Counted from the stretch's first letter, positions 24,691-33,567 are shown. The stretch is 54,769 nt of DNA from Candidatus Zymogenus saltonus (GCA_016929395.1 JAFGIX010000007.1:1-54769), one strand, 5' to 3'. Numbers and translations: made by a program. The notes: generated from the sequence alone by a model not told the origin.

Positions 24691-25560
24691 ATGAAATCTT
24701 TCGATTCGGTCGACAGGGGAAGGAGTATACATGGAATCGGTAAATATCCCTATCTTTTGATCTTGCTTTTTTCCGTCTGTATTTTTATGATTCCAAAAGC
24801 GCTCTATTCCCAGGAGCCGGGAAAGGCCGTCTCCGGCGATCCAAAGGAGCTTTTGGAGCTGGGAGACGCTTCATGGGAGAAGAGGGGCACGAAACTCGAT
24901 ACCGATAACGCAAGGGCCGTGGAGTACTATAGGGCGGCCGCCGCGGCCGATCCATTCAGCTACGAGGCCCACTGGAAGTGCGCCCGGGCCCTTTGGTGGC
25001 TCACAGACCAGATGCTTGCAGCCGCAAATGTAAAGGGGGGAGAGCACGAAAAGCTCGGCAGGGAGGGGATGGAGCTGGCCGGACGGGCGAAGCTGATAAA
25101 TCCGGACGGGATCGAGGGACACCTATACTACGCCCTTACGGCCTTTCATTACGCGTTCGGAATAGGGATGATAGAGGCGATGAAGGGGGGGGTGTTTGAC
25201 GCAATCTGCGAAGACCTAACATGGTGTCAGAAGAGGGATGAAACCTACGGAGGCGGTATCGTTTTGAGGGGGCTGTCATCCTACTTCAGGATAGTACCGT
25301 GGCCGAAGAGGGACAACGACAAGTCCTTGAAGCTCTCGACCGAGGCGGTCAAGGCGGACGAAACGAGTGTCAGAAACGTGGTCTACCTCGCCGCGGCCTA
25401 TGAGATGCTGGGGATGGGAGACAAGGCCGTTAACATTTTGGAGGTCGCCGTAGCGATGGAGGGCGACAAGGAGCAAGAGCCGGATTTCAAGCGCTGGAAG
25501 AAATTCGCCAAGAGGTGCATCGATGAGGGGAGGGTGATAGAGACCGAGACTCTGTTTTAA
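24691..25560 (+). CDS. TatT-like (TRAP transporter T-component) helical repeat protein
   Basis: A 289-residue exported protein with a signal peptide or anchor (hydrophobic about 20-38, then 'ALYSQEP'). The rest is TPR-like: 'ARAVEYYRAAAAADPFSYEAHWKCARALWWLTDQ', 'AGRAKLINPDGIEGHLYYALTAF', 'VYLAAAYEMLGMGDKA'. This order matches TatT proteins, periplasmic helical-repeat partners of TRAP transporter binding proteins in Treponema and proteobacteria. No TRAP permease or DctP-like gene is near, so the partner is unknown. GGAG is spaced 7 bases from the ATG. A general TPR protein is the alternative. Confidence 0.75.
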   Translation: MKSFDSVDRGRSIHGIGKYPYLLILLFSVCIFMIPKALYSQEPGKAVSGDPKELLELGDASWEKRGTKLDTDNARAVEYYRAAAAADPFSYEAHWKCARALWWLTDQMLAAANVKGGEHEKLGREGMELAGRAKLINPDGIEGHLYYALTAFHYAFGIGMIEAMKGGVFDAICEDLTWCQKRDETYGGGIVLRGLSSYFRIVPWPKRDNDKSLKLSTEAVKADETSVRNVVYLAAAYEMLGMGDKAVNILEVAVAMEGDKEQEPDFKRWKKFAKRCIDEGRVIETETLF

Positions 25561-25684
25561 GATGTCTGTTTATTCCTTTTCCACGAAATTGGGGAAGGGA
25601 ATTTTTATAGCCGCTTTTTATTAAATACCTACCCGTCACTACCCGTCTAATAAAAAAATAGATCATTTCTAAGTCGGATTTTCC

Positions 25685-25713
25685 TTGACAATGAGAATAA
25701 AGATTAATATAGT
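25685..25713 (+). promoter_or_regulatory. Strong sigma-70-type promoter
   Basis: TTGACA (25685-25690), 17-base spacer, TATAGT (25708-25713), upstream of the thioesterase gene. Confidence 0.7.
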
Positions 25714-25725
25714 GAACAATGTTCA
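25713..25725. promoter_or_regulatory. 13-bp palindrome, probable operator
   Basis: TGAACAATGTTCA is a perfect palindrome around one base, starting on the last base of the -10 box and covering the expected transcription start. This placement is typical of a repressor site, for example of the TetR type. The regulator gene is not in the window. Confidence 0.55.
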
Positions 25726-25808
25726 ATATATAGTACATATGTTTTCGTCACTGATGAATCATCAATGAAAAAGCGCATTTAAAGGCCTAAAAATTGTAGG
25801 AGGGAGAA

Positions 25809-26351
25809 ATGACCGAAATTGAGACGAGAAAAGCTGTAAACAAAAACGGCTGCATCAAGCTCATCAACAGCGACAGACACAACTGTTTTGGGTGCAGCCC
25901 GAAGAACGACTCGGGATTACAAATGGAATTCTACACCAATGAAAAGGTCGATATGGTCGTGTCGTGGTTTTCCGTTCCCAGCCGCTTTTGCGGCTGGAGC
26001 AATGTCGTCCACGGGGGGATAGTTTCAACCATGCTCGACGAGGCGATGGGATGGGGGGGTCTCGTTATACTCAAAAAGCTTATTCTCTCAAAGACGTTGA
26101 ATGTGGAGTTCAAAAGCCCGGTATTTACGGACACGGGGATAAGGGTCGAGGGGAGCGTTCTCGAGGTCAAGGGGGAAAAAAAGGCGGTGATGGAGGGGCG
26201 TATCTATGACGGAAACGACAATATCTGTGCTCAATCTTCCAGCCTCGTTTCCCTCTTCACGGTAGAGAGCATCAGAAAGATGGGCGTCGTGGACGAGGGG
26301 ATGCTAAACGACATGGATTTGATCACGAATTTCGTATCATCAATCAAATAG
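25809..26351 (+). CDS. PaaI/4HBT-type hotdog thioesterase
   Basis: A 180-residue hotdog-fold protein. The 'VVHGGIVSTMLDEAMGW' segment (about 76-92) is the hotdog helix with its active-site Asp/Glu. 'NCFGC' near the N-terminus and 'LNVEFKSPVFTDTGIRVEG' match small acyl-CoA thioesterases. The likely reaction is hydrolysis of an acyl- or aryl-CoA in the cytoplasm. AGGAGGG precedes the ATG. Its promoter overlaps a palindromic operator, so it is probably induced by a metabolite. Two crotonases further along (30505, 34760) give a loose CoA-metabolism context. Confidence 0.85.
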   Translation: MTEIETRKAVNKNGCIKLINSDRHNCFGCSPKNDSGLQMEFYTNEKVDMVVSWFSVPSRFCGWSNVVHGGIVSTMLDEAMGWGGLVILKKLILSKTLNVEFKSPVFTDTGIRVEGSVLEVKGEKKAVMEGRIYDGNDNICAQSSSLVSLFTVESIRKMGVVDEGMLNDMDLITNFVSSIK

Positions 26352-26374
26352 GTTGTTTGGAAAACGATGATTGG

Positions 26375-26398
26375 GAGATTGATTGCGAATCCAATCTC
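26375..26398 (+). terminator. Weak hairpin after the thioesterase gene
   Basis: GAGATTG (26375-26381) pairs with CAATCTC (26392-26398) across a 10-base loop. The following bases are only partly T-rich, so termination would be weak. Confidence 0.35.
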
Positions 26399-26416
26399 GT
26401 TAGTTTGCATAGAGCT

Positions 26417-26445
26417 TTGCTAACTTTCATTTTAGGTGTTATACT
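26417..26445 (+). promoter_or_regulatory. Sigma-70-type promoter
   Basis: TTGCTA (26417-26422), 17 bases, TATACT (26440-26445), upstream of the MBL-fold gene. This places the transcription start near 26452, in front of the ATG at 26490 that I chose. Confidence 0.5.
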
Positions 26446-26489
26446 GCCGAAAATCTCTGAATTTATTTAATATTATTGAGGCTAATGTA

Positions 26490-27305
26490 ATGGCAGTGGA
26501 TTTTAGTTTCAAGTGGATCGGCGGGGCGACGTGGATTTTGGAGGGCGGGGGCTTGAAGATCGCCTGCGATCCGGTTCTGTCTCCCTCGGGGACCGTTCAG
26601 GACTACTTCTGGTTCAAGTCCAAGAGGAGGGAGGAGCCTGAATACGAGACCGGGGATTTTAAAGACGTGGATCTCTGGCTCATCACCCACGGGCACGAAG
26701 ATCACCTGGATGAGGCGGGCCTTGATTTCATAGATAAGAAATCGGTTGTTATTACCCACAAAAACGGACTCCCGAAACTTAAAAAGACCAAGCTGGATGA
26801 GATAACCACGCTTTCATGGGGCGAGGTAGTGAGGCTGACGTCTAAAGGTTTCAAGATCACGGTGGAGGCGATGCCCGCCGTCCACGGCGTCAATCCACTC
26901 GTCGCATTGCTTGCCGGCGGTGTCAACGGCTACTGGGTCACACTGGAGAAACCTGACGACAAAATCTCTATCTATATCCCTTCCGATACTGTGATAAAAA
27001 AGAAGGTCATCGATTCGCTTGAAGGTCGAAAGTGCGACCTTTTTATTCCGAATCTCGGGGCCGCGAGAATAGGCGCCGGCATAAGGGGAAGGCTGTTGAT
27101 GGATCTGACCCTCACGGCCGAGAAGATCGGTAAAATAATCGAGGTCATCAACCCAAAGATAACGATTCCAGTCCACTTCGGGACATTTTCCCACTACACG
27201 GAGCCGGTCGATAAAATAAGGGCGTTAGCAGAAGAGGCGGGCGATAAGGTAAAGATGTTGAAGCCGGGTCAGGAGATCAAATTTACCCTTTGGTCAAGGC
27301 AATGA
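26490..27305 (+). CDS. MBL-fold metal-dependent hydrolase (UlaG-like)
   Basis: A 271-residue metallo-beta-lactamase-fold protein. The start at ATG 26490 fits the family N-terminus ('FKWIGGATWILEGGGLKIACDP') and the promoter position. The metal motif HGHEDH lies near residue 70, with further ligands likely at 'PAVHG' near 131, 'IPSDT' near 165 and 'VHFGTFSH' near 227. Members of this group cut lactones, phosphoesters or N-acyl bonds; the substrate cannot be read here. No signal peptide, so cytoplasmic. Transcribed alone. Confidence 0.85.
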   Translation: MAVDFSFKWIGGATWILEGGGLKIACDPVLSPSGTVQDYFWFKSKRREEPEYETGDFKDVDLWLITHGHEDHLDEAGLDFIDKKSVVITHKNGLPKLKKTKLDEITTLSWGEVVRLTSKGFKITVEAMPAVHGVNPLVALLAGGVNGYWVTLEKPDDKISIYIPSDTVIKKKVIDSLEGRKCDLFIPNLGAARIGAGIRGRLLMDLTLTAEKIGKIIEVINPKITIPVHFGTFSHYTEPVDKIRALAEEAGDKVKMLKPGQEIKFTLWSRQ

Positions 27306-27410
27306 GAGATTTCAGGGTGTCGGGAGGCTGTCTTTAATCGACCGGGTGCCTAAATTCAATATGGTCAAAAGGTTTTTCATCGAGAGACTGCGGTTTTGAA
27401 TTAAGCCTTT

Positions 27411-28556
27411 CTATTTACCCTTGAGTTTTTTTAGCACAGTGTCCGGCTCACGATACCGCCCCCAGAAGGGGAGGTGGGTCAGGGTTGTGTAGGTGAAAAG
27501 CCGGTTGAAAAAAGGTATCCTTATCAGGGCGTAGAAGACGTAGTACAGGGTGAAAATCGCCAGATAAAAAAACATTAGATCAATAACCGTGCCAAGCCAT
27601 TCTCCCTTGGATTCCGCGAGGCCGTGGATAAGGGTTCCAAGATACGATAAGATATACATAGATGAAGGTATTGTGGTCGCCAGGTAAAGGATAACCCCCC
27701 AGGAGTGCCCCGCCTCGACACAGTTCTGCGGGCAGACGGCGGCGCACCTCATGCAGCTTTCGCAGTTGTATTTCCAGAAGGGTCTGGGCCTGTTTTTGCC
27801 CCGCATCTTTATACCCCCGACCGGGCAGTTCTTTGCGCAAATACCGCAGCCGTTGCAGCGATCGTTTGCGAAAAATAGCTTTGCCAGAAAGAAGCGCCCC
27901 ATTAGAAGGTATGCGAATGATATGAGAGACAGTAGGGCCCCCAGCAGGAGCTCGTAGAGGTTGTTTAAAGTAAACAGCACCCTGCCGCCGGAGTGAATCT
28001 TTCTAATAAAACCCTCGACAGCCGGTTTGCTGCGCTCGATTATCTCACGCTGCTTTTTTCTGCCCTGAATTTTATGCAAGGAAAACCAGTTCGAGGGCAT
28101 ATCGACGCTCATCAGGCCCCGTACCCTGTAGCCCTTCAGGAAAAGTATCAGGGCCGTGATGAAAGTGGCGCTGCCGGCGATGCCTGGCAGAAACAGACTC
28201 CCGAACTTGAGCCCGGCCCTCGTGGCGACCGTAAAGGCGCGGGTTGATCTCCCCCTCGGCAGGCGGGACGCAAATTTTATGACGTGCCAGGGTGCGGTAA
28301 AGCCGTGGGTGGGATGGACGATACCCAACAGGTCACGGCTCGTCTCTTTTATCCTGTCTTCACTTCCGATCCCATCGACGGAGCGAATTTGGGAGTCGGC
28401 CCCCTGTTTTCTGAGAAACTCGTCAATCCATGCCGCAACGCGGTAGGAGTTACCGGTTCCGCTCATGTAGAAGATTCTGATTTTGCCGATTTTGCCTATT
28501 TTGATATTGGAATAGTTTTTCAAGTTTTTCGGGTCTTTCGGGGTCGTTTCGGGCAA
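27411..28556 (-). CDS. EFR1-type ferredoxin/flavodoxin membrane protein
   Basis: A 381-residue protein. The N-terminal third is flavodoxin-like with the FMN phosphate loop 'MSGTGNSYRVA' near residue 30. A hydrophobic segment lies at about 205-230. Two 4Fe-4S motifs follow: CNGCGICAKNCP near 232 and CESCMRCAAVCP near 260. Two or three more hydrophobic helices (about 285-350) anchor it to the membrane. This is the EFR1 family layout; members move electrons between flavin and iron-sulfur centres, with partners mostly unknown. The residues before the flavodoxin strand are low complexity (GKIGKI), so the start is uncertain. The serA-like gene lies upstream on the same strand. Confidence 0.85.
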   Translation of the reverse strand: MPETTPKDPKNLKNYSNIKIGKIGKIRIFYMSGTGNSYRVAAWIDEFLRKQGADSQIRSVDGIGSEDRIKETSRDLLGIVHPTHGFTAPWHVIKFASRLPRGRSTRAFTVATRAGLKFGSLFLPGIAGSATFITALILFLKGYRVRGLMSVDMPSNWFSLHKIQGRKKQREIIERSKPAVEGFIRKIHSGGRVLFTLNNLYELLLGALLSLISFAYLLMGRFFLAKLFFANDRCNGCGICAKNCPVGGIKMRGKNRPRPFWKYNCESCMRCAAVCPQNCVEAGHSWGVILYLATTIPSSMYILSYLGTLIHGLAESKGEWLGTVIDLMFFYLAIFTLYYVFYALIRIPFFNRLFTYTTLTHLPFWGRYREPDTVLKKLKGK

Positions 28557-28637
28557 TTTTTTGCTTATCTAAAATCAAATAATATGTCTTTTTCCCTGGC
28601 CGGTCGATCCACACAAGACCGATACCGGTTGGCCGCT

Positions 28638-30245
28638 CTAAAGCTCTATCTGCCTGACCTCGTTTACGTTTGGGAGTTTCCTCAAGAGGTCGAGGATCGT
28701 ATCCTCCACGGGGCTGTCCGCGCTTATCAATATCAGGTTCTTCTTTTTCTCGATGTCTCTGGCAAGCTGCATCCTCCCGATGTTCACCTGAGCGAATCCG
28801 AGGGAGGTACCTATGCTGCCGACAACACCCGGGTTGTCGTCGTTTACAACGAGGATGATTATCCCCTCGGGGATCGTCTCGATAAAGTAGTTATCGACCC
28901 TGACAATGCGCGGCCTGTTGCCGACGATTGCCCCGGATATGAATCTCTTCCAATTCTCCCCCGAGACCGAGACCGTGATCTCGCTGGAGTAGTCCCGAGA
29001 TGACGAGGAGGTATCCTCTTCAACTTCGATGCCGTATTCCCTGGCCATGACGGGGGCGTTAATCAGGTTGATCTTCTCCTGTGTGATAAAAGATAAAAGC
29101 CCCCTTAAGATGTTGAGGGAGATGAGGCTCGTCTCGTACTCCTCGATCTTGCCCAGATAGCCGATCTCCACCCTCTTTATCTTTTCCGATGTGAGTATCT
29201 GTCCCATGAAGCTCCCGAGCTTTTGTCCCAGGTCCATGAACGGCTTTAAAGTCTTCAGCGTCTCTTGCCCCAGGGCTGGGAAGTTAACGGGATTCTGGAC
29301 TATTCCGCTCCGGTAATACTCTATGATCTGTTCCGACAGGGATCGGGAGGTCTTCTCGTAGGCCTCCTCTGTGTCTCCTCCGAGGTGAGGCGTCAATATA
29401 ACCTTTTCGTTTTCAAGGAGCCTCTTGTTGTCCGGGGGCTCGGTCTCGAAGACATCCAGCGCTGCCCCGGCCACGATCCCCTCGTCAATCGCCCAGAGGA
29501 GATCGTCCTCGCTCAAGACGCCTCCGCCCGTCAGGTTTATTATCCTGACGCCCGGCTTCATCTTTGAAAAGAGCTCCCGGGTAAACAGCACCTTATCCCT
29601 TTTCATCTTCGGGGTGTGGATCGTTATGTAGTCCGACTCGGACAGGAGCCTGTCCATATCCACCAGCTCCCCGCCGCTCCTTAAGGCTATCTCTTCGGTG
29701 ATCAGGGGATCGTTCACCAGAATCCTCATCCCGAATCCCCTTGCCCTGTCCGCCACCATCCTCCCGATCCGCCCGAGGCCGACGACTCCCAGGACCTTGT
29801 TCAGCACCTCGGTTCCCGTAAACCTCTTCTTCTCCCACTTCCCCACCTTCATGGAGGCCGTGGCCTGGGGGATGTTTCTGGAGAGGGCCATCAACATAGA
29901 TATGGTGTGCTCGGCCGTAGTCACCGTGTTTGCGAGGGGGGTGTTCATAACGAGGATGCCCCGGGAGGTGGCGTAATCGAGGTCTATGTTGTCGAGCTCC
30001 GTCCCGACAAGACAAATGGTTTCGAGCCTTTTCCCGGCGGAGATGATCTTCTCGTCGATCGTCATCGAGTCCGATACTATGAGAGCGTCGTACTTGTCTA
30101 TCAGCTCCGTTATGGAGCCGATCTTGTCCGGGGAAAGAAGATCGACAGTAAATCCCTCCATCTTCTTTATCGATCCGAGGGCAGACTCGGTTATCTGGAA
30201 GGGCGAGAGAATTTTTATCGGACCACTTTGAGATTTTCTTTTCAT
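28638..30245 (-). CDS. SerA-type D-3-phosphoglycerate dehydrogenase-like protein lacking the catalytic Arg
   Basis: A 535-residue protein with the long SerA layout: substrate and NAD domains (about 1-315), an intervening domain (about 330-450) and a C-terminal ACT domain ('NPGVVGSIGTSLGFAQVNIGRMQL'). The Rossmann motif is GLGRIG, followed by Asp at the end of the next strand (NAD preference). The catalytic Glu (DVFETEP) and His (LTPHLGG) are present. But the strand that reads 'NASRGTVVD' in E. coli SerA reads 'NLTGGGVLS' here, so the substrate-binding catalytic Arg is Gly. Serine synthesis would be the normal role; this change makes a different 2-hydroxyacid, a weak activity or a regulatory role possible. 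Confidence 0.8.
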   Translation of the reverse strand: MKRKSQSGPIKILSPFQITESALGSIKKMEGFTVDLLSPDKIGSITELIDKYDALIVSDSMTIDEKIISAGKRLETICLVGTELDNIDLDYATSRGILVMNTPLANTVTTAEHTISMLMALSRNIPQATASMKVGKWEKKRFTGTEVLNKVLGVVGLGRIGRMVADRARGFGMRILVNDPLITEEIALRSGGELVDMDRLLSESDYITIHTPKMKRDKVLFTRELFSKMKPGVRIINLTGGGVLSEDDLLWAIDEGIVAGAALDVFETEPPDNKRLLENEKVILTPHLGGDTEEAYEKTSRSLSEQIIEYYRSGIVQNPVNFPALGQETLKTLKPFMDLGQKLGSFMGQILTSEKIKRVEIGYLGKIEEYETSLISLNILRGLLSFITQEKINLINAPVMAREYGIEVEEDTSSSSRDYSSEITVSVSGENWKRFISGAIVGNRPRIVRVDNYFIETIPEGIIILVVNDDNPGVVGSIGTSLGFAQVNIGRMQLARDIEKKKNLILISADSPVEDTILDLLRKLPNVNEVRQIEL

Positions 30246-30504
30246 CAGATACTCTTTTCCTCTGTTTTTTTTGAAATAATATAATTAAACAAATCGGGCC
30301 TTGTGTCAATATCAAACGAGGAAAAAAGATGAAAATATATAATAAAAAGTGAGACAACCGTCATCTTAATTGTATCGGCCGTGGTCGCGGGAGAGCCGAA
30401 TTCTGAGGATGCCGGACAAAAAAGTACTCCACGCGAGTTTCTGATTGGATTATAGCTTCAGTTGGGGTAAACTTAGGACGACCTTAATGGAGGGGAGGAC
30501 TTGA

Positions 30505-31299
30505 ATGAACTATAAGTATCTAAAAGTCGAAGAAGAGGGGGTTCTTGCCGTTGTCAGGCTTTATCGTCACGAAAAGAAAAACGCGCTCTCGACGGACCTC
30601 ATCGAAGAGCTCTTGGTCCTTGCCGGGGAGTTCGACCAAAGGAGTGATATTACAACAATAATACTCACAGGCAGTAACGGATTTTTTTCGGCGGGCGTAG
30701 ACCTCACAGACCCGAAGATCTACGAGATCTTTTCCGCCCCGATCTCTGCCAGGAGGAAGATGATCGATTTCGGCCCGAAGATGTGCAAGGCATGGGAGAG
30801 CCTCGATCAGATCACCATCGGGGCTATCGAGGGATTCTGTATCGGGGGCGGAGTCTCGCTCGTCTCCTCCCTCGATTTTCGGGTAATGGCCGAATCATCC
30901 TATATACGGGTGCCGGAGATATCCCTCGGTATGAACATGAGCTGGGCCACGCTACCGAGGTTAGTTCATCTCGTCGGCCCGGCAAGGGCGAAGGAGATCG
31001 TCATATTTGCGGAGCGGGTATACGGAAAGGACGCGTACGACTGGGGCTTCGCTCAGAGGCTTTGTCCCGACGGTAAGGCTATAAACGAGGCCAAAAAAAT
31101 CGCCGGGAAGGTGTCGAAGATGCCGCCCGTGCCCGTCATGATGACGAAGCAGACGATCAACGCCCTGACGACCGCCCTCGACAGGACGGCGTCGTACATG
31201 GATACGGATCAGTATATCCTTTCGATCATGACCGAGGACTTCAAGGAGGGAGTGGCAGCATTCATGGAGAAGAGAGACCCGAAGTTCAAGGGGGAGTAG
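30505..31299 (+). CDS. Enoyl-CoA hydratase/isomerase family protein
   Basis: A 264-residue crotonase-fold protein. The oxyanion-hole segments are 'GFFSAGVDL' near 60 and 'GFCIGGGVSLVSSLDFR' near 111. The second catalytic Glu is kept ('VPEISLG'), but the first (Glu144 of rat hydratase, in GGG-x-E) is Ser here, so classical hydration is doubtful and isomerase, hydrolase or other crotonase chemistry is more likely. GGAGGGGAGGA precedes the ATG. It is transcribed alone, away from the SerA-like gene. Confidence 0.85.
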   Translation: MNYKYLKVEEEGVLAVVRLYRHEKKNALSTDLIEELLVLAGEFDQRSDITTIILTGSNGFFSAGVDLTDPKIYEIFSAPISARRKMIDFGPKMCKAWESLDQITIGAIEGFCIGGGVSLVSSLDFRVMAESSYIRVPEISLGMNMSWATLPRLVHLVGPARAKEIVIFAERVYGKDAYDWGFAQRLCPDGKAINEAKKIAGKVSKMPPVPVMMTKQTINALTTALDRTASYMDTDQYILSIMTEDFKEGVAAFMEKRDPKFKGE

Positions 31300-31349
31300 G
31301 GTGGCATCTTTTGCGGGATTAAATTACCATTAAATATCGACACACATCC

Positions 31350-31378
31350 TTGACACATTTGACAAAATGTAATATCTT
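31350..31378 (+). promoter_or_regulatory. Sigma-70-type promoter
   Basis: TTGACA (31350-31355), 17 bases, TATCTT (31373-31378), upstream of the GH57-like gene and its two followers. Confidence 0.6.
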
Positions 31379-31424
31379 TATAACTCCTTTATATTTATAA
31401 TGGACTGTTTTTTTGGAGCGACCG

Positions 31425-32666
31425 ATGGTAGATACTTCTTTACTCCTTCACGCAAACCTCCTCTATGCCGAGTTCCCTTTTTCAGAAATTCCGAATGTGG
31501 TGGATAAGAGCTATCTCCCCGTGTTGGAGATGCTCGAAAGCAATCCCGCATACAAGGTAATCCTCAATTGGACCGGATTTACCCTGGAGGTTATGGAGGG
31601 AAAATTTCCTGAATACGGCAAGTACCCGGAGGTGATCGAGCTTCTGAGGCACCTCATAAAGAGGGGCCAGGTCGAGATCACCGGGACGAGCTGGGCCCAC
31701 TCGATCCTTCCCATGTCCCCCATCGACGAGGTCGGGCTCGATATCGACAATTACCTGGAGACGGCAAAGAGGGTCTTGAAGGTCAGGCCGAGGGGCTTCT
31801 TCCCGCCGGAGCTGGGTATAGACCCCCTCCTCGGCATGGTGCTGAAAGAGAAGGGATTCGATTACTGCTTTGTGGATAACGACATCCTAAGATATACCGT
31901 TCAGGACAGGCTCAACACGAGAAACGACTTCAAGCTTCCCGAGCCGTCGTTTCTGAAACAGGTCTCTCAGGTCTCAAAGAAGAACGTGATTTTCCAGCTC
32001 CTGTTTTTGCTTAAATGGAAGAGGCTGGTTCTGGGGCTCACCGACATGAACCCGGTTACCTGGGAGGCCGCCGGCGAAAAAGAGATCGTAGCTTTTAGAA
32101 GCTACCAGCCCTGGAACTCCTACACCCTATCCTGTCTCGGCCGGATGGCGATCATGAACGAGAAGAGGCTCTATAAAATACTGGACACGGTGACGCCCAC
32201 AATAGAAGGCTATTTTCTCCCATTCTCGACCGACTTCGAGTTTTACGGCTACGGCGGAAACGTCAAGGAAGACCCGATCCCCGTGTCGAGGCTCAAAAGC
32301 CTCCTCGAATATATTCACCAGAGCCCGAACATGCAATTCACGCTCCCGTCGGAGTATATAAATAAGAGGAGCAAGGACGGCTTCAAAAGCCTGTATCTCA
32401 GGACCGGGAGCTGGAGCACCGACGGCGATTTCGCCCTGTGGGACGCGGACCCTGACAACAAGAGGCTCAACGAGTTCGTCCGGGAGGTAAGGGAGAGGTA
32501 TCATCGAACCAAGGCGAAGCTCTCTAAGAAGGAGAGGGACGAGGTTGTGAAATGTCTCCTCCTCTCTCAGAACAGCGACGGCAGGGGCTGGACGCCCATT
32601 CCGGAGCACAGGCTCTTCTGCTATAATTTAGCCCTAAGGGCGCTCAAGATAATGGAGAAACAGTGA
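31425..32666 (+). CDS. GH57-like glycoside hydrolase domain protein
   Basis: A 413-residue protein; ATG 31425 is chosen because GGAG lies 6 bases upstream. The (beta/alpha)7-type pattern of family GH57 / polysaccharide deacetylase-like domains is visible: 'LLLHANLLYAEFPF' at the start, 'VILNWTGFTLEVM' near 47, 'GQVEITGTSWAHSILPM' near 85 and 'RGFFPPELGID' near 124, with a conserved Glu. 'STDFEFYGYGG' near 268 would hold the second acid. GH57 members include amylases, glucanotransferases and branching enzymes acting on alpha-glucans; I cannot choose. No signal peptide, so cytoplasmic. The deacetylase gene overlaps its end by 4 bases. Confidence 0.8.
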   Translation: MVDTSLLLHANLLYAEFPFSEIPNVVDKSYLPVLEMLESNPAYKVILNWTGFTLEVMEGKFPEYGKYPEVIELLRHLIKRGQVEITGTSWAHSILPMSPIDEVGLDIDNYLETAKRVLKVRPRGFFPPELGIDPLLGMVLKEKGFDYCFVDNDILRYTVQDRLNTRNDFKLPEPSFLKQVSQVSKKNVIFQLLFLLKWKRLVLGLTDMNPVTWEAAGEKEIVAFRSYQPWNSYTLSCLGRMAIMNEKRLYKILDTVTPTIEGYFLPFSTDFEFYGYGGNVKEDPIPVSRLKSLLEYIHQSPNMQFTLPSEYINKRSKDGFKSLYLRTGSWSTDGDFALWDADPDNKRLNEFVREVRERYHRTKAKLSKKERDEVVKCLLLSQNSDGRGWTPIPEHRLFCYNLALRALKIMEKQ

Positions 32667-33496
32667 AGATGAGGATAGCCCTCTCCTTTGACGTCGAGGA
32701 CTGGTATATGGGCCTGGAGCTTCCCGTAAGCGAATGGAAGGGCAAGGAGCGTCGCCTCAAAGTCGGGCTTTCAAGGATACTCTCACTCCTGAATGAGAAG
32801 AAGATCAAGGCGACATTCTTCATACTCGGGGTCGTCTGCGAGATGTACCCGGACGAGGTCAAGATGATCGCTGACTCCGGCCACGAGATCGGCTCTCACG
32901 GCTACTCCCACACGATGGTATACAAGCTCGATCCGAAGTCCTTTCGGGACGAGGTCAGAAAGACCGACGCCCGTATCGTAGAGATTACTGGGAAAAAGCC
33001 AGTAGGCTTTCGGGCCCCATATTTCTCGATCACCGAAAGGTCGCTCTGGGCGCTGGACATCTTAATCGAGGAGGGATACATTTACGACGCCAGCATCTAC
33101 CCCGGCTACAACTACCGCTACGGCATCCCGGACACACCCATAGGCAGCTACCGCTATCCCGGAAAGGAGATCGTGGAGTTTCCCGTATCCACGATGGAGC
33201 TTTTAGGCAGACGCATCGGGATTGGCGGGGCCTATTTTCGGATACTCCCCTTATTTTTAACAAGGAGGGGGATCAAAATGCGGGGGGCCGAAGGGATAGA
33301 CACCGTGATATACCTCCACCCCTGGGAGTTCGACCCGAAGCACCCGAAGATCAAGGTGGCGCCCCTGGCCACCCTGACACACTACATAAACCTGAAAAGG
33401 ACCTATCCCCGGATGAAGAGGCTCTTGAATACCTACTCCTTCGCCACGTGCCGGGAGCTGGTCGAGGGGAGGTACGGCCGGGGTTCGGGCCGGTAG
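32663..33496 (+). CDS. Polysaccharide deacetylase (XrtA/DUF3473-like)
   Basis: A 277-residue NodB-fold protein. The GTG start overlaps the stop of the previous gene (GTGA) with GGAG 5 bases before. The metal triad is 'SFDVEDW' (Asp near 10) and 'SHGYSH' (two His near 75-79); 'GFRAPYFSIT' near 112 and 'IYLHPWEFDP' near 213 complete the family pattern. The C-terminal part resembles the DUF3473 extension of deacetylases from exopolysaccharide/exosortase loci. It probably removes acetyl groups from a surface polysaccharide or its precursor. No exosortase gene is in the window. Confidence 0.88.
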   Translation: MKMRIALSFDVEDWYMGLELPVSEWKGKERRLKVGLSRILSLLNEKKIKATFFILGVVCEMYPDEVKMIADSGHEIGSHGYSHTMVYKLDPKSFRDEVRKTDARIVEITGKKPVGFRAPYFSITERSLWALDILIEEGYIYDASIYPGYNYRYGIPDTPIGSYRYPGKEIVEFPVSTMELLGRRIGIGGAYFRILPLFLTRRGIKMRGAEGIDTVIYLHPWEFDPKHPKIKVAPLATLTHYINLKRTYPRMKRLLNTYSFATCRELVEGRYGRGSGR

Positions 33497-33539
33497 GGGG
33501 GATGAGGTTGGGTTGGGTTTGTTGAGGGGGGATGAGGTT
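33495..33539 (+). repeat. 15-bp direct repeat
   Basis: AGGGGGGATGAGGTT occurs at 33495-33509 and 33525-33539, a 30-bp period, at the junction of the deacetylase stop codon and the next gene. Each copy offers an ATG too close to its G-run to be a good start. Confidence 0.7.
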
Positions 33540-33567
33540 TAGGCAAGTCAAGGGAGATAAAGGCGGC

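Noticed and set aside
31302-31314. Sigma-54-like TGGCATCTTTTGC
   Set aside because: Only 8 bases separate GG and GC; 10 are needed.
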